Assembly (NCBI GenBank): GCA_021163765.1
Contig: JAGGTK010000030.1
Coordinates: 1 to 48,862, forward strand
Origin: a bacterium
GTDB lineage: Bacteria; 4484-113
Reading direction: 5' to 3'
Length of the DNA: 48,862 bases
This document shows positions 26,153-34,785 of this stretch, piece by piece. The translations under genes were made by a program, and so were the position numbers. The first letter of the stretch is position 1. Each line of letters begins with the position of its first letter. The notes under the pieces were generated by a model that had not been told where the DNA came from, did no database searches, and was given only the letters and a program-made list of their open reading frames with translations.

Positions 26153-26161
26153 ATTATAGCA
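26153..26161 (-). promoter_or_regulatory. Extended -10 promoter of the fumarase-sdh operon
   Basis: TGC-TATAAT on the minus strand is a perfect extended -10. No -35 match is evident at normal spacing. The start site would be 3-4 bases before ATG 26142, so the mRNA is nearly leaderless. Confidence 0.6.
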
Positions 26162-26199
26162 GACTTGGCGGCAGATTGAAGGGGCAAAAGCCCCATCTA

Positions 26200-26208
26200 T
26201 GTTAGAAT
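26200..26208 (+). promoter_or_regulatory. Extended -10 promoter of the lipoprotein gene at 26234
   Basis: TGT-TAGAAT on the plus strand predicts a start near 26214-26215, about 20 bases before the lipoprotein ATG, with AGGGG as ribosome site. The predicted 5' end coincides with an ATG (26214) that opens a seven-codon frame ending inside the lipoprotein start (CTATGA). Confidence 0.5.
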
Positions 26209-26233
26209 CCACAATGAGACAAGGGGCTCCACT

Positions 26234-27340
26234 ATGAGAAAACTACTGAACTGGGCAAGGCTTCTCGCCATACTGGCAGTTGCTGTGGTGGCCCTTTCCG
26301 CTTGCGGTGGCGGCGGAGAGATTCTGCTCGGCTACTACCTTTACAAGCAGTTCATCGATGAGGGCGGGAACTCAAGGATTTGGCACGGGACTGTCAGCGA
26401 CACAAACGGCCAGGCTCTTCCCGGTTATCTGGTGGAAGTAACGGCCAACCGCCCGGACCCGGCCGGAGACGTGCGCCGCAGCGACGAAACCGACGACAAC
26501 GGCGAGTATGAGATTGTAATGCCATGGTACGAGGTCGCCTCCTACGAGCTGGCGGTTATGCACGACGGGATTACGGTCTACCACGATGAGATAGGCCTGG
26601 TCTTCAACCAGGACCAGGCCAGAGACATCCAGGTATCACCGGTGGCAACGGTCACGGTCAGCGGGACAGTCACGGACAGCGACTCCGAGCTGCTCCCGCA
26701 GGTCTTCGTAACCGTAGCCAAACCGGCGTCGATCGGGACAGAGCCGGATACGCTCATTACGCTAACGGAAGGTGGCGCGAACTACCAGCTAACGAACAGC
26801 ACCGGCGTCTATTATTTCGAGGACATCTTCGGCGAACCGCTTCTTGTAGCAGCGTTCCATCCTTCGCACGGATTCGGGTATTTCTACATTGAAGAGCCCT
26901 CGCCCATCAATTCCGGCGGCACAGTCATTATGCCCGGCACGGGACAGGTTGAATTGCGCGTTAGAGTCCTGGACTCAGCCGGCGAACCGCTCGAAAATAC
27001 TATTCTCCCCGTGGACTACCGCTTCACGCTAAGGCTTGTTCCGGCGTACGACCTCTCAAGCCAGATTGCCCTGGCGGTTGCGGATGCCGGCCTCTTCGGC
27101 AACATCACCGCTGAAGAAGTGATTGCGCTGCATCCCGTAAGCGGCAGCCTCCAGGTTTCCAGCACAGGCGCTGAAGGATTCGCTAACACAACCTTTGAAG
27201 CCACCGCCGGGCTTTACCGGCTCACGCTGGAAGACGCGCAGGGCGGGACTTTCGTTGGCGTGCTGGTTGGACTGGAGACACGGCTGCTTCACGACGCGGA
27301 AGGCGGCGAAATTGTTGAGGTTCGCGTCCCGCTCAGCTAG
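26234..27340 (+). CDS. Lipoprotein with carboxypeptidase-regulatory-like beta domains
   Basis: The signal peptide ends LSAC (Cys24), followed by GGGGE, so it is a lipoprotein. Residues ~50-110 (GTVSDTNGQALPGYLVEVTA) and ~140-205 (VSGTVTDSDSELLPQVFVTV) each look like carboxypeptidase-regulatory / CNA-B-type beta sandwiches, with the characteristic G-x-V-x-D start and a later Gly-x-Tyr. The C-terminal ~150 residues are probably a third beta domain. No catalytic motif is seen. A scaffolding or binding role at the cell surface is inference. AGGGG lies eight bases before the ATG. Its stop overlaps the convergent gene by eight bases. Confidence 0.8.
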   Translation: MRKLLNWARLLAILAVAVVALSACGGGGEILLGYYLYKQFIDEGGNSRIWHGTVSDTNGQALPGYLVEVTANRPDPAGDVRRSDETDDNGEYEIVMPWYEVASYELAVMHDGITVYHDEIGLVFNQDQARDIQVSPVATVTVSGTVTDSDSELLPQVFVTVAKPASIGTEPDTLITLTEGGANYQLTNSTGVYYFEDIFGEPLLVAAFHPSHGFGYFYIEEPSPINSGGTVIMPGTGQVELRVRVLDSAGEPLENTILPVDYRFTLRLVPAYDLSSQIALAVADAGLFGNITAEEVIALHPVSGSLQVSSTGAEGFANTTFEATAGLYRLTLEDAQGGTFVGVLVGLETRLLHDAEGGEIVEVRVPLS

Positions 27341-28724
27341 GCTGAACGCCTGAAACCGGAAGCCACTCGACCAGCCGCGCATCCTCCGTCGTAAGCAGAA
27401 GCAGCTTGCCGCCAAATATACATGGCTGATAAACGGCGGGCTCCCCCTCTACGGGGATTCTCACGTCCTTCCCCGTGCTTCTATCGATAAGATGCGGTAT
27501 ACCCTGAGCACCCATAGTTGTCGCTCGCCCCGGGCGTTCTATTAAAAACAGCAGCTCATTACCCGCAGAAACAAGCTCAAGCCCCTCGCCGAAGTCGGGA
27601 ACGACCGGGCGGGACCAGGCTTCGGCTTCTCGACGGCTCAAACGCAGGCTTTCCGGCGTTAATACCAGCGTCTCGCCCCCGCTTAAGTCCTCGCTCCACG
27701 CAGAAACGCCTGACGGTGGTTCCTGGGCTTCCCTGAAAGCCCGGTCGACTGCTGCAAGCCACCCGCCGTCGTCGAGCAGCGCTATTCCGCCTTGCCGCAG
27801 ATCCAGCTCCGCGACCCTGAGCTTTCGCTTTCCCGAATCGTAGGCCGGGAACCGCAGGATGTATCCGCGCACTTCTGCCGGCAAAATATCGAGCAAATCG
27901 ACGTAAGGATATCGCATTTTCGGAACCGGAATGACGGTATTCTGGGCGTGCCACATCACCTTCCCGGATTCCGCGTCCAGCAAAATGTACTCTCCACGGG
28001 TGTAGTCGTGCTGACCGTAAAGCAGGTGCACACCGTGCCCCGTGTATAGCAGTTCCAGATCTGTGAGCAGCCTGCGCGCCCTGATCCCTGAGATCCACGC
28101 GGCACTGCCATCCTGTTTCAGAGCCGTGAGCCTGAAGTCCTTTGCCCAGGGATAGAAATAGTCCGCACCGGAACCGCGCGGTGTATAGGTCAGGAGCAGC
28201 GGCGGCTGGCTGCCGGTGTTTGGCAGCGCTCGCCAGTCGTAGCCCGCTGACGAGAGCGCAAGCGTGTTCTCATAGTGAACCGCAGCATCGGGCTTTCGCG
28301 TGTCAATCACCTCAGCGGCATACTCCGCCGGCCTGGCCTCAAGCGCTTCGCCCAGGTGCACCGCCAGCACAATGTCCTCCCCAAAAACATAAGGGACGTA
28401 TCCGTCCTTCCGGTAGAGCACCCGGCCATCCGTGTCCAGCAGGAGGAAACCACAGCTCAGCACGTCACCCAAATAGCTCACGAGCAGCGTGCCGTTTGAA
28501 AGCTTACGATACGTGTAAGGGATAAGTTCAGCTTTTAGCCTGTGGGGACGCCAATCGCCTGTGTCCAGGTCAACAACGGCAAACACTTTGCCGCCCTGGA
28601 ACCACGCTATATGCGGATGTTCCGCAGCACTCCACACATCCGCCCTGCCCTGCTCATTGCAGGCGCCGAAGACAGCAGCCAGGACGAGCAAAAGAGACAG
28701 AATATGCAGGGCGCGCACGCCCAT
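27333..28724 (-). CDS. Lipoprotein, probable beta-propeller, function unknown
   Basis: The signal peptide ends VFGAC (Cys22), giving a lipoprotein. The body repeats short strand-turn units with Asp-Gly/Asp-Thr corners (VFAVVDLDTGDWRPH, FLLLDTDGRVLYRKDG, YILLDAESGKVMWHA), as in PQQ-like or WD-like propellers; LDAESGKVMWHA is close to the PQQ-repeat consensus. I see no metal or active-site motif. TAGAAT directly precedes the ATG at 28724, so the true 5' end probably lies near 28718, where an in-frame GTG would be a leaderless start and shorten the product by two residues. It converges with the lipoprotein gene at 26234. Confidence 0.72.
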   Translation of the reverse strand: MGVRALHILSLLLVLAAVFGACNEQGRADVWSAAEHPHIAWFQGGKVFAVVDLDTGDWRPHRLKAELIPYTYRKLSNGTLLVSYLGDVLSCGFLLLDTDGRVLYRKDGYVPYVFGEDIVLAVHLGEALEARPAEYAAEVIDTRKPDAAVHYENTLALSSAGYDWRALPNTGSQPPLLLTYTPRGSGADYFYPWAKDFRLTALKQDGSAAWISGIRARRLLTDLELLYTGHGVHLLYGQHDYTRGEYILLDAESGKVMWHAQNTVIPVPKMRYPYVDLLDILPAEVRGYILRFPAYDSGKRKLRVAELDLRQGGIALLDDGGWLAAVDRAFREAQEPPSGVSAWSEDLSGGETLVLTPESLRLSRREAEAWSRPVVPDFGEGLELVSAGNELLFLIERPGRATTMGAQGIPHLIDRSTGKDVRIPVEGEPAVYQPCIFGGKLLLLTTEDARLVEWLPVSGVQPS

Positions 28725-28730
28725 ATTCTA
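28725..28730 (-). promoter_or_regulatory. -10 box abutting the start of the propeller lipoprotein gene
   Basis: TAGAAT on the minus strand lies immediately before ATG 28724. With a 6-7 base discriminator the transcript would start at the in-frame GTG 28718. No strong -35. Confidence 0.4.
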
Positions 28731-28843
28731 CATCACTGAGGAGTGTCTGGAACGTCTGCACGCGAGGCGGCGGGGGCACGTTGCAGCGAAGGATGCGCTT
28801 TGCCGAATGGAACCGCCGATTTGCTTGCAGTGTATGCGGGCGT

Positions 28844-29404
28844 CTAACCGAAGCTGACTTTCGGCGCTTCCCGCGCGGCTTCCTCGATCTCGAAGTAGTC
28901 GCGCGCGACAAGACCCATCATACCTGCAACGATGTTATCGGGGAATTTCTGGCGCTGAGTATTGAAAGCGAGAACCACGTCGTTGAAGTGCTGGCGCGCG
29001 TAGGCGATTTTGTTCTCTATGGCTGACAGTTCCTCCTGAAGCTGGAGGAAGTTCACGTTCGCTTTCAGTTCCGGGTATGCCTCGGCGACCGCGAAAAGGC
29101 TCTTCAGCGCGCCGGTCAGGAGGTTCTCCGCTTCGCCCTGGTCGGCAACGTTCTGGGCGGAGATTGCTTTGGAGCGGGCCTCCGTCACCTTCTCGAAGAC
29201 TTCGCGCTCGTGCTTCGCGTAGCCTTTCACGGTCTCCACAAGGTTGGGCACCAGGTCGTACCGCTTCTTTAGCTGCACGTCCACCTGCGCCCAGCTTCCC
29301 TCTATCCGGTTGCGCAGTACGACAAACCGGTTATAAAGGGCGATTAGCCATAAAACGATGATGACAACTAAGGCGATGATTACCCAAAAGATCCACATGG
29401 ACAT
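28844..29404 (-). CDS. LemA family protein
   Basis: LemA proteins are small membrane-anchored helical proteins of unsettled function found in many bacteria. An N-terminal membrane helix (about residues 5-23) is followed by YNRFVVLRNRIEGSWAQVDV and KKRYDLVPNLVETVKGYAKH, the family's hallmark, then ENKIAYARQHFNDVVLAFN near the C-terminus. The length of 186 residues is normal. GAGGTGA lies just before the ATG. It is divergent from the ABC-transporter operon at 29614; the 120 bases beyond its stop hold nothing I can assign. Confidence 0.93.
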   Translation of the reverse strand: MSMWIFWVIIALVVIIVLWLIALYNRFVVLRNRIEGSWAQVDVQLKKRYDLVPNLVETVKGYAKHEREVFEKVTEARSKAISAQNVADQGEAENLLTGALKSLFAVAEAYPELKANVNFLQLQEELSAIENKIAYARQHFNDVVLAFNTQRQKFPDNIVAGMMGLVARDYFEIEEAAREAPKVSFG

Positions 29405-29438
29405 AGCTCACCTCACAGGCGTTGTTGTGCCGACTACG

Positions 29439-29447
29439 ATTATATCA
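29439..29447 (-). promoter_or_regulatory. Extended -10 promoter of the lemA-family gene
   Basis: TGA-TATAAT on the minus strand, 35 bases before the start codon. The -10 is perfect and the extension is present; the -35 is poor. Confidence 0.5.
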
Positions 29448-29552
29448 CGCCAGTACATCGGGCTCGGCCGGCTGAAGTAATCCTGCCAGCTATTGAACAA
29501 AGTCGGCTGAGCATCCACCTAACTCCACGATGGTGTGGGTATAATCCGTCTG

Positions 29553-29580
29553 TTGACAGCCGAAAATGCTGCGCTAAAAT
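29553..29580 (+). promoter_or_regulatory. Promoter of the GldA-like ABC-transporter operon
   Basis: TTGACA (29553-29558), a 16-base spacer and TAAAAT (29575-29580) predict a start near 29587 and a 27-base leader that includes GAGGAG. One of the best promoters in the window. A second TATAAT at 29540-29545 has no clear -35. Confidence 0.7.
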
Positions 29581-29613
29581 CACTTGCCTGCACTATCGAG
29601 GAGTGTTGCTGAA

Positions 29614-30546
29614 ATGATAGAGGTTGAGAACCTCACCAAACGTTTCGGTTCCACGCTTGCCGTGGACACCGTGAGCTTCACCGTAAAGCCCGGGGAGGTC
29701 GTTGGCTTCCTCGGCCCAAACGGCGCGGGAAAAACCACAACCATGCGGATTATCACCGGGCTTATCTACCCGCAGTCCGGAACCGCCCGCGTGAACGGGA
29801 AGGACATCTGGGACGAACCGGTGGATGTGCGGAAGCTGCTTGGCTACCTGCCCGAAGCGACTCCGCTCTACGACGAGATGAACGTCATGGACTTCCTGGG
29901 TTTCGTCGCAACCGTGCGGGGCATCCCGCCCAGAGAGATCGCCGCCAGAGTCGAAAGGATGATTGAGGTTTGCTCATTGCAGACGATGGCGTTCAAGGAT
30001 ATCTCTGAGCTTTCGCGGGGATTCCGCCAGCGAGTCGGGCTCGCCCAGGCGCTTATACACGACCCGCCGGCGCTTGTGCTGGACGAGCCGACAAGCGGCC
30101 TGGACCCGACGCAAATCCTGGAGATCAGGCGGCTCGTGCGCGAACTCGGCAAGGAGAAAGCCATCCTGTTCTCCACCCACATCCTTGACGAGGCCAACAA
30201 GACCTGCGACCGCATATTGATTATCAATAACGGCCGCCTTGTCGGTGAAGGCAGCCCGCATGACCTTGCCGCCATGGCGAGCGGTGAAACTATATACAGC
30301 CTTGAGTTCAAGGGCGACACGGAACTGCTCACGGAGAAACTGCCCGACCATTTCAAGGTTACGCACAGTCGGCCCGGCGGTGAAGGCTATACGGGACTGG
30401 AGCTAGCCTGTTCGGATCCCGCGGATCACAGCGAAGAGCTGTTCGATCTTACCGTCTCCGTCGGCGGCAAGCTGCGGCAGCTCTCGCGCAAGGAAGCCAC
30501 CTTAGAGGATGTCTTCCTGGAACTCACCAAGGGGGGTGAAGCGTGA
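29614..30546 (+). CDS. ABC transporter ATP-binding protein (GldA-like)
   Basis: This is the nucleotide-binding subunit of an ABC-2 type transporter. Walker A is GPNGAGKTT (residues 34-42), the Q-loop region GYLPEATPLYDEM, the signature LSRGFRQR (~133), Walker B ALVLDEPTSGLDP (~155) and the switch His in STHIL. The ~100-residue C-terminal extension is typical of this exporter class. ATG at 29614 has GAGGAG ten bases upstream; the frame extends ten codons further without a ribosome site. The stop overlaps the permease start by one base (TGATG). The order ATPase, permease, GldG-like, DUF4340 is found in many phyla, beyond gliding Bacteroidetes. Confidence 0.93.
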   Translation: MIEVENLTKRFGSTLAVDTVSFTVKPGEVVGFLGPNGAGKTTTMRIITGLIYPQSGTARVNGKDIWDEPVDVRKLLGYLPEATPLYDEMNVMDFLGFVATVRGIPPREIAARVERMIEVCSLQTMAFKDISELSRGFRQRVGLAQALIHDPPALVLDEPTSGLDPTQILEIRRLVRELGKEKAILFSTHILDEANKTCDRILIINNGRLVGEGSPHDLAAMASGETIYSLEFKGDTELLTEKLPDHFKVTHSRPGGEGYTGLELACSDPADHSEELFDLTVSVGGKLRQLSRKEATLEDVFLELTKGGEA

Positions 30547-31271
30547 TGCGGCACGTTCTCGCGATCTACCGAAAAGAACTGCGGCTCTACTTCGACAGCC
30601 CTATCGCTTACATCTTCATCGTTGTGTTTCTCGCGATAACGAGCTGGTTGTTCTTCCGCACCTTCTTCCTCATTAGAGTTGCCTCTATGAGAAGCTTCTT
30701 CGCAATCATCCCCTGGCTCTGCATGTTCTTTATACCGGCGGTCTCGATGCGCCTGTGGGCCGAGGAGCGAAAAACCGGCAGCAACGAACTCCTGATGAGC
30801 TGGCCGCTCCAGGAATGGGAGGTCGTGCTCGGCAAGTACCTGGCGGCTCTGACTGTTTACGTGGTCACAATAATCCTGACCACCCCGCTGGCAATCGTGG
30901 TCGGGGCGCTGGGTTCGCCGGAATGGGGCGTAATCGTCGGCAGTTACCTGGGATGCATTTTCCTGGGCGCGGCCATCCTCGCTATCGGCACGTTCATAAG
31001 TTCCCTCACGAGCAATCAGATTGTGGCGTTTATCGTAAGCGTCATCATCGTCGCCGGACTCACCATCGTCGGACAGCCACTGGTGACGATGTTCCTGCAG
31101 GGGCCGCTGACCGTCCTCGTGCCCTACGCCGAATGGCTCGGGCTGGCGAACCACTTCAGCAGCATATCGCGCGGCGTCATCGACAGCAGAGACATAATCT
31201 ACTACATCCTTCTTGCCGCGCTCCCGTTATACCTTACTGTCAAATCAATCCAGGCGAGTAAGGTAGGATAA
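30546..31271 (+). CDS. ABC-2 type permease (GldF-like)
   Basis: Six hydrophobic segments (about residues 18-40, 50-68, 98-122, 135-155, 162-185 and 215-233) match the ABC-2 membrane fold that partners the ATPase at 29614. YRKELRLYFDSPIAYIF at the N-terminus and WAEERKTGSNELLMSWPL after the second helix are typical of GldF/NosY-type permeases. ATG at 30546 overlaps the upstream stop by one base and has GGGGGTG upstream; a GTG at 30543 is the alternative. The next gene starts two bases after its stop. Confidence 0.92.
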   Translation: MRHVLAIYRKELRLYFDSPIAYIFIVVFLAITSWLFFRTFFLIRVASMRSFFAIIPWLCMFFIPAVSMRLWAEERKTGSNELLMSWPLQEWEVVLGKYLAALTVYVVTIILTTPLAIVVGALGSPEWGVIVGSYLGCIFLGAAILAIGTFISSLTSNQIVAFIVSVIIVAGLTIVGQPLVTMFLQGPLTVLVPYAEWLGLANHFSSISRGVIDSRDIIYYILLAALPLYLTVKSIQASKVG

Positions 31272-31273
31272 TC

Positions 31274-32929
31274 ATGGAAGCACGAAGAACTTACTGGCAA
31301 AGGCACTCTTTCGAGATTATCCTCGTCATCGTCCTGTTTGTGCTGGCGGCGTTCGTTTCGGAGCGTATATACACAAGGGCTGACCTGACGACTGAGAAGG
31401 TTTTTACGCTCACGGATTCCACCAAAAGCGTGCTGCGCAACATTGACGGTATAGTGAACGTTAAGTTTTACCTTTCCGGCGACCTGCCGCCCGAGGCGCT
31501 TCCGGCCTCTGAGCGGATTAAAGACCTGCTCTCTGAATACGAGGCATACGGCGGCAGGCACTTCCGAATCCAGATTATAGACCCTACTAATAACCCGGAA
31601 GCGAAGAAGCGCGCGGAGGAACTTGGGCTCCTTGAGGGCCAGATGCAAGGGCTGTCGCGAGACGAGCTCGTTGTTAAGCGAGTGTATATGGGCATTGCGA
31701 TGACCTACCGGGACAAGAGCGAGATAATCCCAATCATAACGGATCCCGCCAACCTGGAGTATGACCTGACCTCCAGGATTATCAAGCTGACGCGTAAGAC
31801 CATCCCCGTCCTGGGAATCGTTGATTTCTCGCGGAGCTACGATATCCAGGATCCTGAAAACAAGTCCCGCTTCACTACCATCAAGCGGGCGCTGCGCGAC
31901 CGCTTTGAAGTGCGGGACATCAAGCTGGAAGAGACGCTGGAAGTGCCCGAGGACATTGAGGCTCTGATATTCCTGCAGCCGATGGGGCTGTCCGATGAGG
32001 CGAAGTACGTGCTCGACCAGTACCTGCTGGGCGGCGGCAATATCTTTGCCCCCAGCGAGGCCATAATGATCGGCCAGCAGATGCAGGCCTTCCCCGCGCT
32101 TCCCGGTTACGAGACTGTCTTCAGCAGCTATGGCCTTGACCTCAAGAAAATGATGGTGCTGGAGAACAGAAACAACGCAATGGCGCGCTTCTCAACAGGA
32201 ATGATGGTAATCCAGATGCCTTATCCGATGTGGGTGCGGATACAGCCTACGGGCTTCAGCAAGGACTTCGCGCCCATCGCACCCCTGGACTCACTCGTGC
32301 TGCCATGGTCGGGCTACCTGTCCCTGCAAAAGGACCTTCCCGACGGCGTGAAGGCAACTGCAATCCTGCAAACATCCAAGGACGCCTATGCCCTGAGTTC
32401 TCCGTTTGACCTGAACCCCCAGCAGGACTGGCAGGCGCAGCGCGCGAACTCGTCCAAACAGGGAACGTTTGTGCTGGGATACCTCCTGTCAGGGATTTTC
32501 CCCTCGGCGTTTCCGGACGGACCGCCGGTGCCGGACGAGGATACGCGGGAGGAGCGCAAGCAGCTCATTGCCGAGAAACTGGGCTCGCACACGCATCTAA
32601 GCGAAAGCTCGGAACCGGGGAACCTCGTCGTCGTCTCCAATGGGAGGTTTCTGGAAGACAACTACCTGCAGGATTTCACAGAAAACCTGCTGTTCGTTCA
32701 GAACATCGCCGACTGGATGCTGGAAAACGAATCCCTCATCGGCATCCGTTCCCGCAGCGTGGCTGCGAGGCCGTTCGAGAAAGAACCGACCGAGCCGGTG
32801 AAGAACCTCATCAAGTTCGGCCTTACTATCGGTCTGCCGCTGCTCGTTGTGCTGTTCGGCCTCCTGCGCTGGGGGATCAGGCTGAAGCGGCGGAAGCTCA
32901 TCAGGCAGCGCTACGTGTCGGGGGGGTAA
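31274..32929 (+). CDS. GldG-like ABC-type auxiliary (substrate-binding-like) protein
   Basis: An N-terminal membrane helix (about residues 14-33) is followed by RADLTTEKVFTLTDSTKSVL, the signature opening of the GldG domain. A large extracytoplasmic domain and a C-terminal helix (about 514-534) follow, ending in basic residues. Family members form the periplasmic part of GldFG-type transporters; their substrate is unknown. Here it sits two bases after the permease and four bases before the DUF4340 gene. A Pro-rich loop near residue 415 is not conserved in family members I know. Confidence 0.9.
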   Translation: MEARRTYWQRHSFEIILVIVLFVLAAFVSERIYTRADLTTEKVFTLTDSTKSVLRNIDGIVNVKFYLSGDLPPEALPASERIKDLLSEYEAYGGRHFRIQIIDPTNNPEAKKRAEELGLLEGQMQGLSRDELVVKRVYMGIAMTYRDKSEIIPIITDPANLEYDLTSRIIKLTRKTIPVLGIVDFSRSYDIQDPENKSRFTTIKRALRDRFEVRDIKLEETLEVPEDIEALIFLQPMGLSDEAKYVLDQYLLGGGNIFAPSEAIMIGQQMQAFPALPGYETVFSSYGLDLKKMMVLENRNNAMARFSTGMMVIQMPYPMWVRIQPTGFSKDFAPIAPLDSLVLPWSGYLSLQKDLPDGVKATAILQTSKDAYALSSPFDLNPQQDWQAQRANSSKQGTFVLGYLLSGIFPSAFPDGPPVPDEDTREERKQLIAEKLGSHTHLSESSEPGNLVVVSNGRFLEDNYLQDFTENLLFVQNIADWMLENESLIGIRSRSVAARPFEKEPTEPVKNLIKFGLTIGLPLLVVLFGLLRWGIRLKRRKLIRQRYVSGG

Positions 32930-32933
32930 CGCC

Positions 32934-33944
32934 ATGAAGAAAAAGGACTTTGCAAAATTCGGCTACCTGTTTGCTGCGATTGTCGTCCTCATCATCTTCC
33001 TCGTCTACACGAACCTGCAGGAGCGCAAAGTGGAGGAGCGCCGAGAGGAAGCGCTCACCCCGCTGATTGCCGCATCCTCCCTGGACGGATGCAGCTACGT
33101 AGTCATCTCCAAGGCGGGAGAAGACGACGTGGAGCTGCTCAAACAGGACGGCAAGTGGTACGTCCAGCTGCCGGAAAAGGTGTTTCCCGCCCTTCCCGGC
33201 GACGTGGACGATTTCTTCGATTACTTCAACGCCATTAGGCCGGAGAGCGTTGTCAGCGAGGATAATGCAGCCTTTGCCGACTTCGGCGTGGACGACGAAA
33301 GTGGAGTTTCAGTGCGGTTCTTCGCCACCAAAGAGAGCGATTCTCCGGTGGCTGAGCTCGTGATGGGCAAGAGCGGCCCGGACTATTACAGCGTGTACGC
33401 CCGCAAGGCTGGAGACAACACGACCTACTTAATCCCGGAGAATCAGTCCACGCTGTGGAACCGGAGGGCAAAACTCTGGCGCGATACTTACCCGTTTCGT
33501 GAGTCGCGGGAGGACATCCACTCTATTGCCATCCACACGGCCGACGAGACGTTCACCATCGTGCTGGGCGACGACGGCTTCTGGGCGTTCGGGGACGGCG
33601 ACCCAAATACGGTAAATCAGGAGGAGACTGTGGGGCTCATCTCAAGACTCACCGGTCTTGTGGGCCTGTCGCTGGTTGACGATGAAGACTCCGAGCATGG
33701 CCTGGACGACCCTGAATGGGAATTTGAACTTGGTGTGGGCGAGCGCACCGTAACGCTCTCGGTTTCCAAGGAAATAGAGCAGAAGCGTTACGTGCGTAAT
33801 TCGGAACTCGACCAGGTTTACGAAATCAGCGCAGCTCCCCTCCAGGGCATCAAGACCGCGCGCAAAGACTACGTCCAGCACGAGGACGATACGGAAGAAG
33901 CCGGGAAGAACACGGGCGCGGACGAAGAAGCCCCAGAAGAGTAA
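32934..33944 (+). CDS. DUF4340 domain protein
   Basis: One N-terminal membrane helix (about residues 10-28) anchors a beta-rich extracytoplasmic domain. The segment VELLKQDGKWYVQLPEKVFP, with later repeats of SVRFF and TFTIVLGDDGFWAF, matches the DUF4340 pattern, and the family typically follows GldG-like genes as here. The C-terminal ~25 residues are acidic and disordered (DTEEAGKNTGADEEAPEE). No catalytic residues are apparent; probably an accessory subunit of the upstream transporter. Confidence 0.85.
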   Translation: MKKKDFAKFGYLFAAIVVLIIFLVYTNLQERKVEERREEALTPLIAASSLDGCSYVVISKAGEDDVELLKQDGKWYVQLPEKVFPALPGDVDDFFDYFNAIRPESVVSEDNAAFADFGVDDESGVSVRFFATKESDSPVAELVMGKSGPDYYSVYARKAGDNTTYLIPENQSTLWNRRAKLWRDTYPFRESREDIHSIAIHTADETFTIVLGDDGFWAFGDGDPNTVNQEETVGLISRLTGLVGLSLVDDEDSEHGLDDPEWEFELGVGERTVTLSVSKEIEQKRYVRNSELDQVYEISAAPLQGIKTARKDYVQHEDDTEEAGKNTGADEEAPEE

Positions 33945-34008
33945 CCGGGTTCCGGCGGCCCAGGCACCGCTCGAACCAGCGTGAAGCTCTTTCGCAGCAG
34001 CGCTACAG

Positions 34009-34014
34009 TATAAT
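34009..34014 (+). promoter_or_regulatory. -10 box before the M50 protease gene
   Basis: A perfect TATAAT, 26 bases before the ATG, in the 96-base gap after the transporter operon. The -35 is poor and no clear Shine-Dalgarno follows. Confidence 0.35.
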
Positions 34015-34040
34015 AGGCGCGCCGGCAACAGCGGTTTCAC

Positions 34041-34724
34041 ATGGGCGGCAGTTTCTTACTTAAGGTTCTCATCTTCGTGGTGCTCATCATCAGCGTGGTC
34101 ATGCACGAGCTCTCGCACGGCGCGGTGGCTGACGCCAATGGAGACCCGACACCGCGCCTTGCCGGACGGCTGACCTGGAATCCCCTCGCCCACCTGGACC
34201 CGCTGGGAACGCTGTTCATGATTATGATCATTTTCACCCCCATCCCTTTCATCGGCTGGGCCAAGCCGGTTCCCATTAACCCGACCTACTTCCGCGACTA
34301 CCGCAAGGGTATGATATCCACGGCTCTTGCCGGCCCCTTCGCCAACTTCTCGCTGCTAGTGCTGTGCATGGGAATCCTCTACTTCATGTACATTTTTCAG
34401 GTCTCACCGAAATCCCTGGTCGCTGGAATGCTGGGCATCGGCGTGCTAATCAACTTCGTGCTGATGTTCTTCAATTTGCTGCCTATACCCCCGCTGGACG
34501 GCTCAAAAGTGCTGCTGCAATTCCTGCCGTGGAAACAGCAGACGGCCTTTTTGAAGGTAGAGTCTTTTGGCTTCATTATCCTTATCGCACTGCTCTTCAC
34601 CGGCGTGCTGGGCACACTTCTGATGTGGGCATTCACCGGGCTTTCATGGGCAACGCTCCACCTGTTCGGGCCCGATTTCGCAAACTATGTCGTTCAGACG
34701 CAGATGCTCCTACAGAAACGATGA
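34041..34724 (+). CDS. Site-2 protease family (M50) intramembrane metallopeptidase
   Basis: The first membrane helix ends in VVMHELSHG: HELSH (His22, Glu23, His26) is the zinc-binding HExxH inside a transmembrane segment. NLLPIPPLDGSKV near residue 153 supplies the third ligand Asp. About six hydrophobic segments and no PDZ domain place it in the compact YwhC/SpoIVFB-like branch rather than RseP. NPLAHLDPLGT is typical of that branch. Substrate unknown. It is followed by scpA 61 bases later, a common gene order in bacteria. Confidence 0.92.
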   Translation: MGGSFLLKVLIFVVLIISVVMHELSHGAVADANGDPTPRLAGRLTWNPLAHLDPLGTLFMIMIIFTPIPFIGWAKPVPINPTYFRDYRKGMISTALAGPFANFSLLVLCMGILYFMYIFQVSPKSLVAGMLGIGVLINFVLMFFNLLPIPPLDGSKVLLQFLPWKQQTAFLKVESFGFIILIALLFTGVLGTLLMWAFTGLSWATLHLFGPDFANYVVQTQMLLQKR

Positions 34725-34785
34725 TTCAGAAAATCAGGTACTTCTTCACCGGATAGGCCGGAGAAATTTGAGCAAATTGCACACA

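Noticed and set aside
26180..26194. Short hairpin GGGGC-AAAA-GCCCC between the fumarase and lipoprotein genes, considered as a terminator
   Set aside because: The stem is only five base pairs and no T run follows on either strand. It lies between two divergent promoters, where a terminator is not expected.
34687..34785. Upstream extension of scpA overlapping the M50 gene
   Set aside because: The 33 additional residues are unlike ScpA and lie in the coding region of the M50 protease in another frame.
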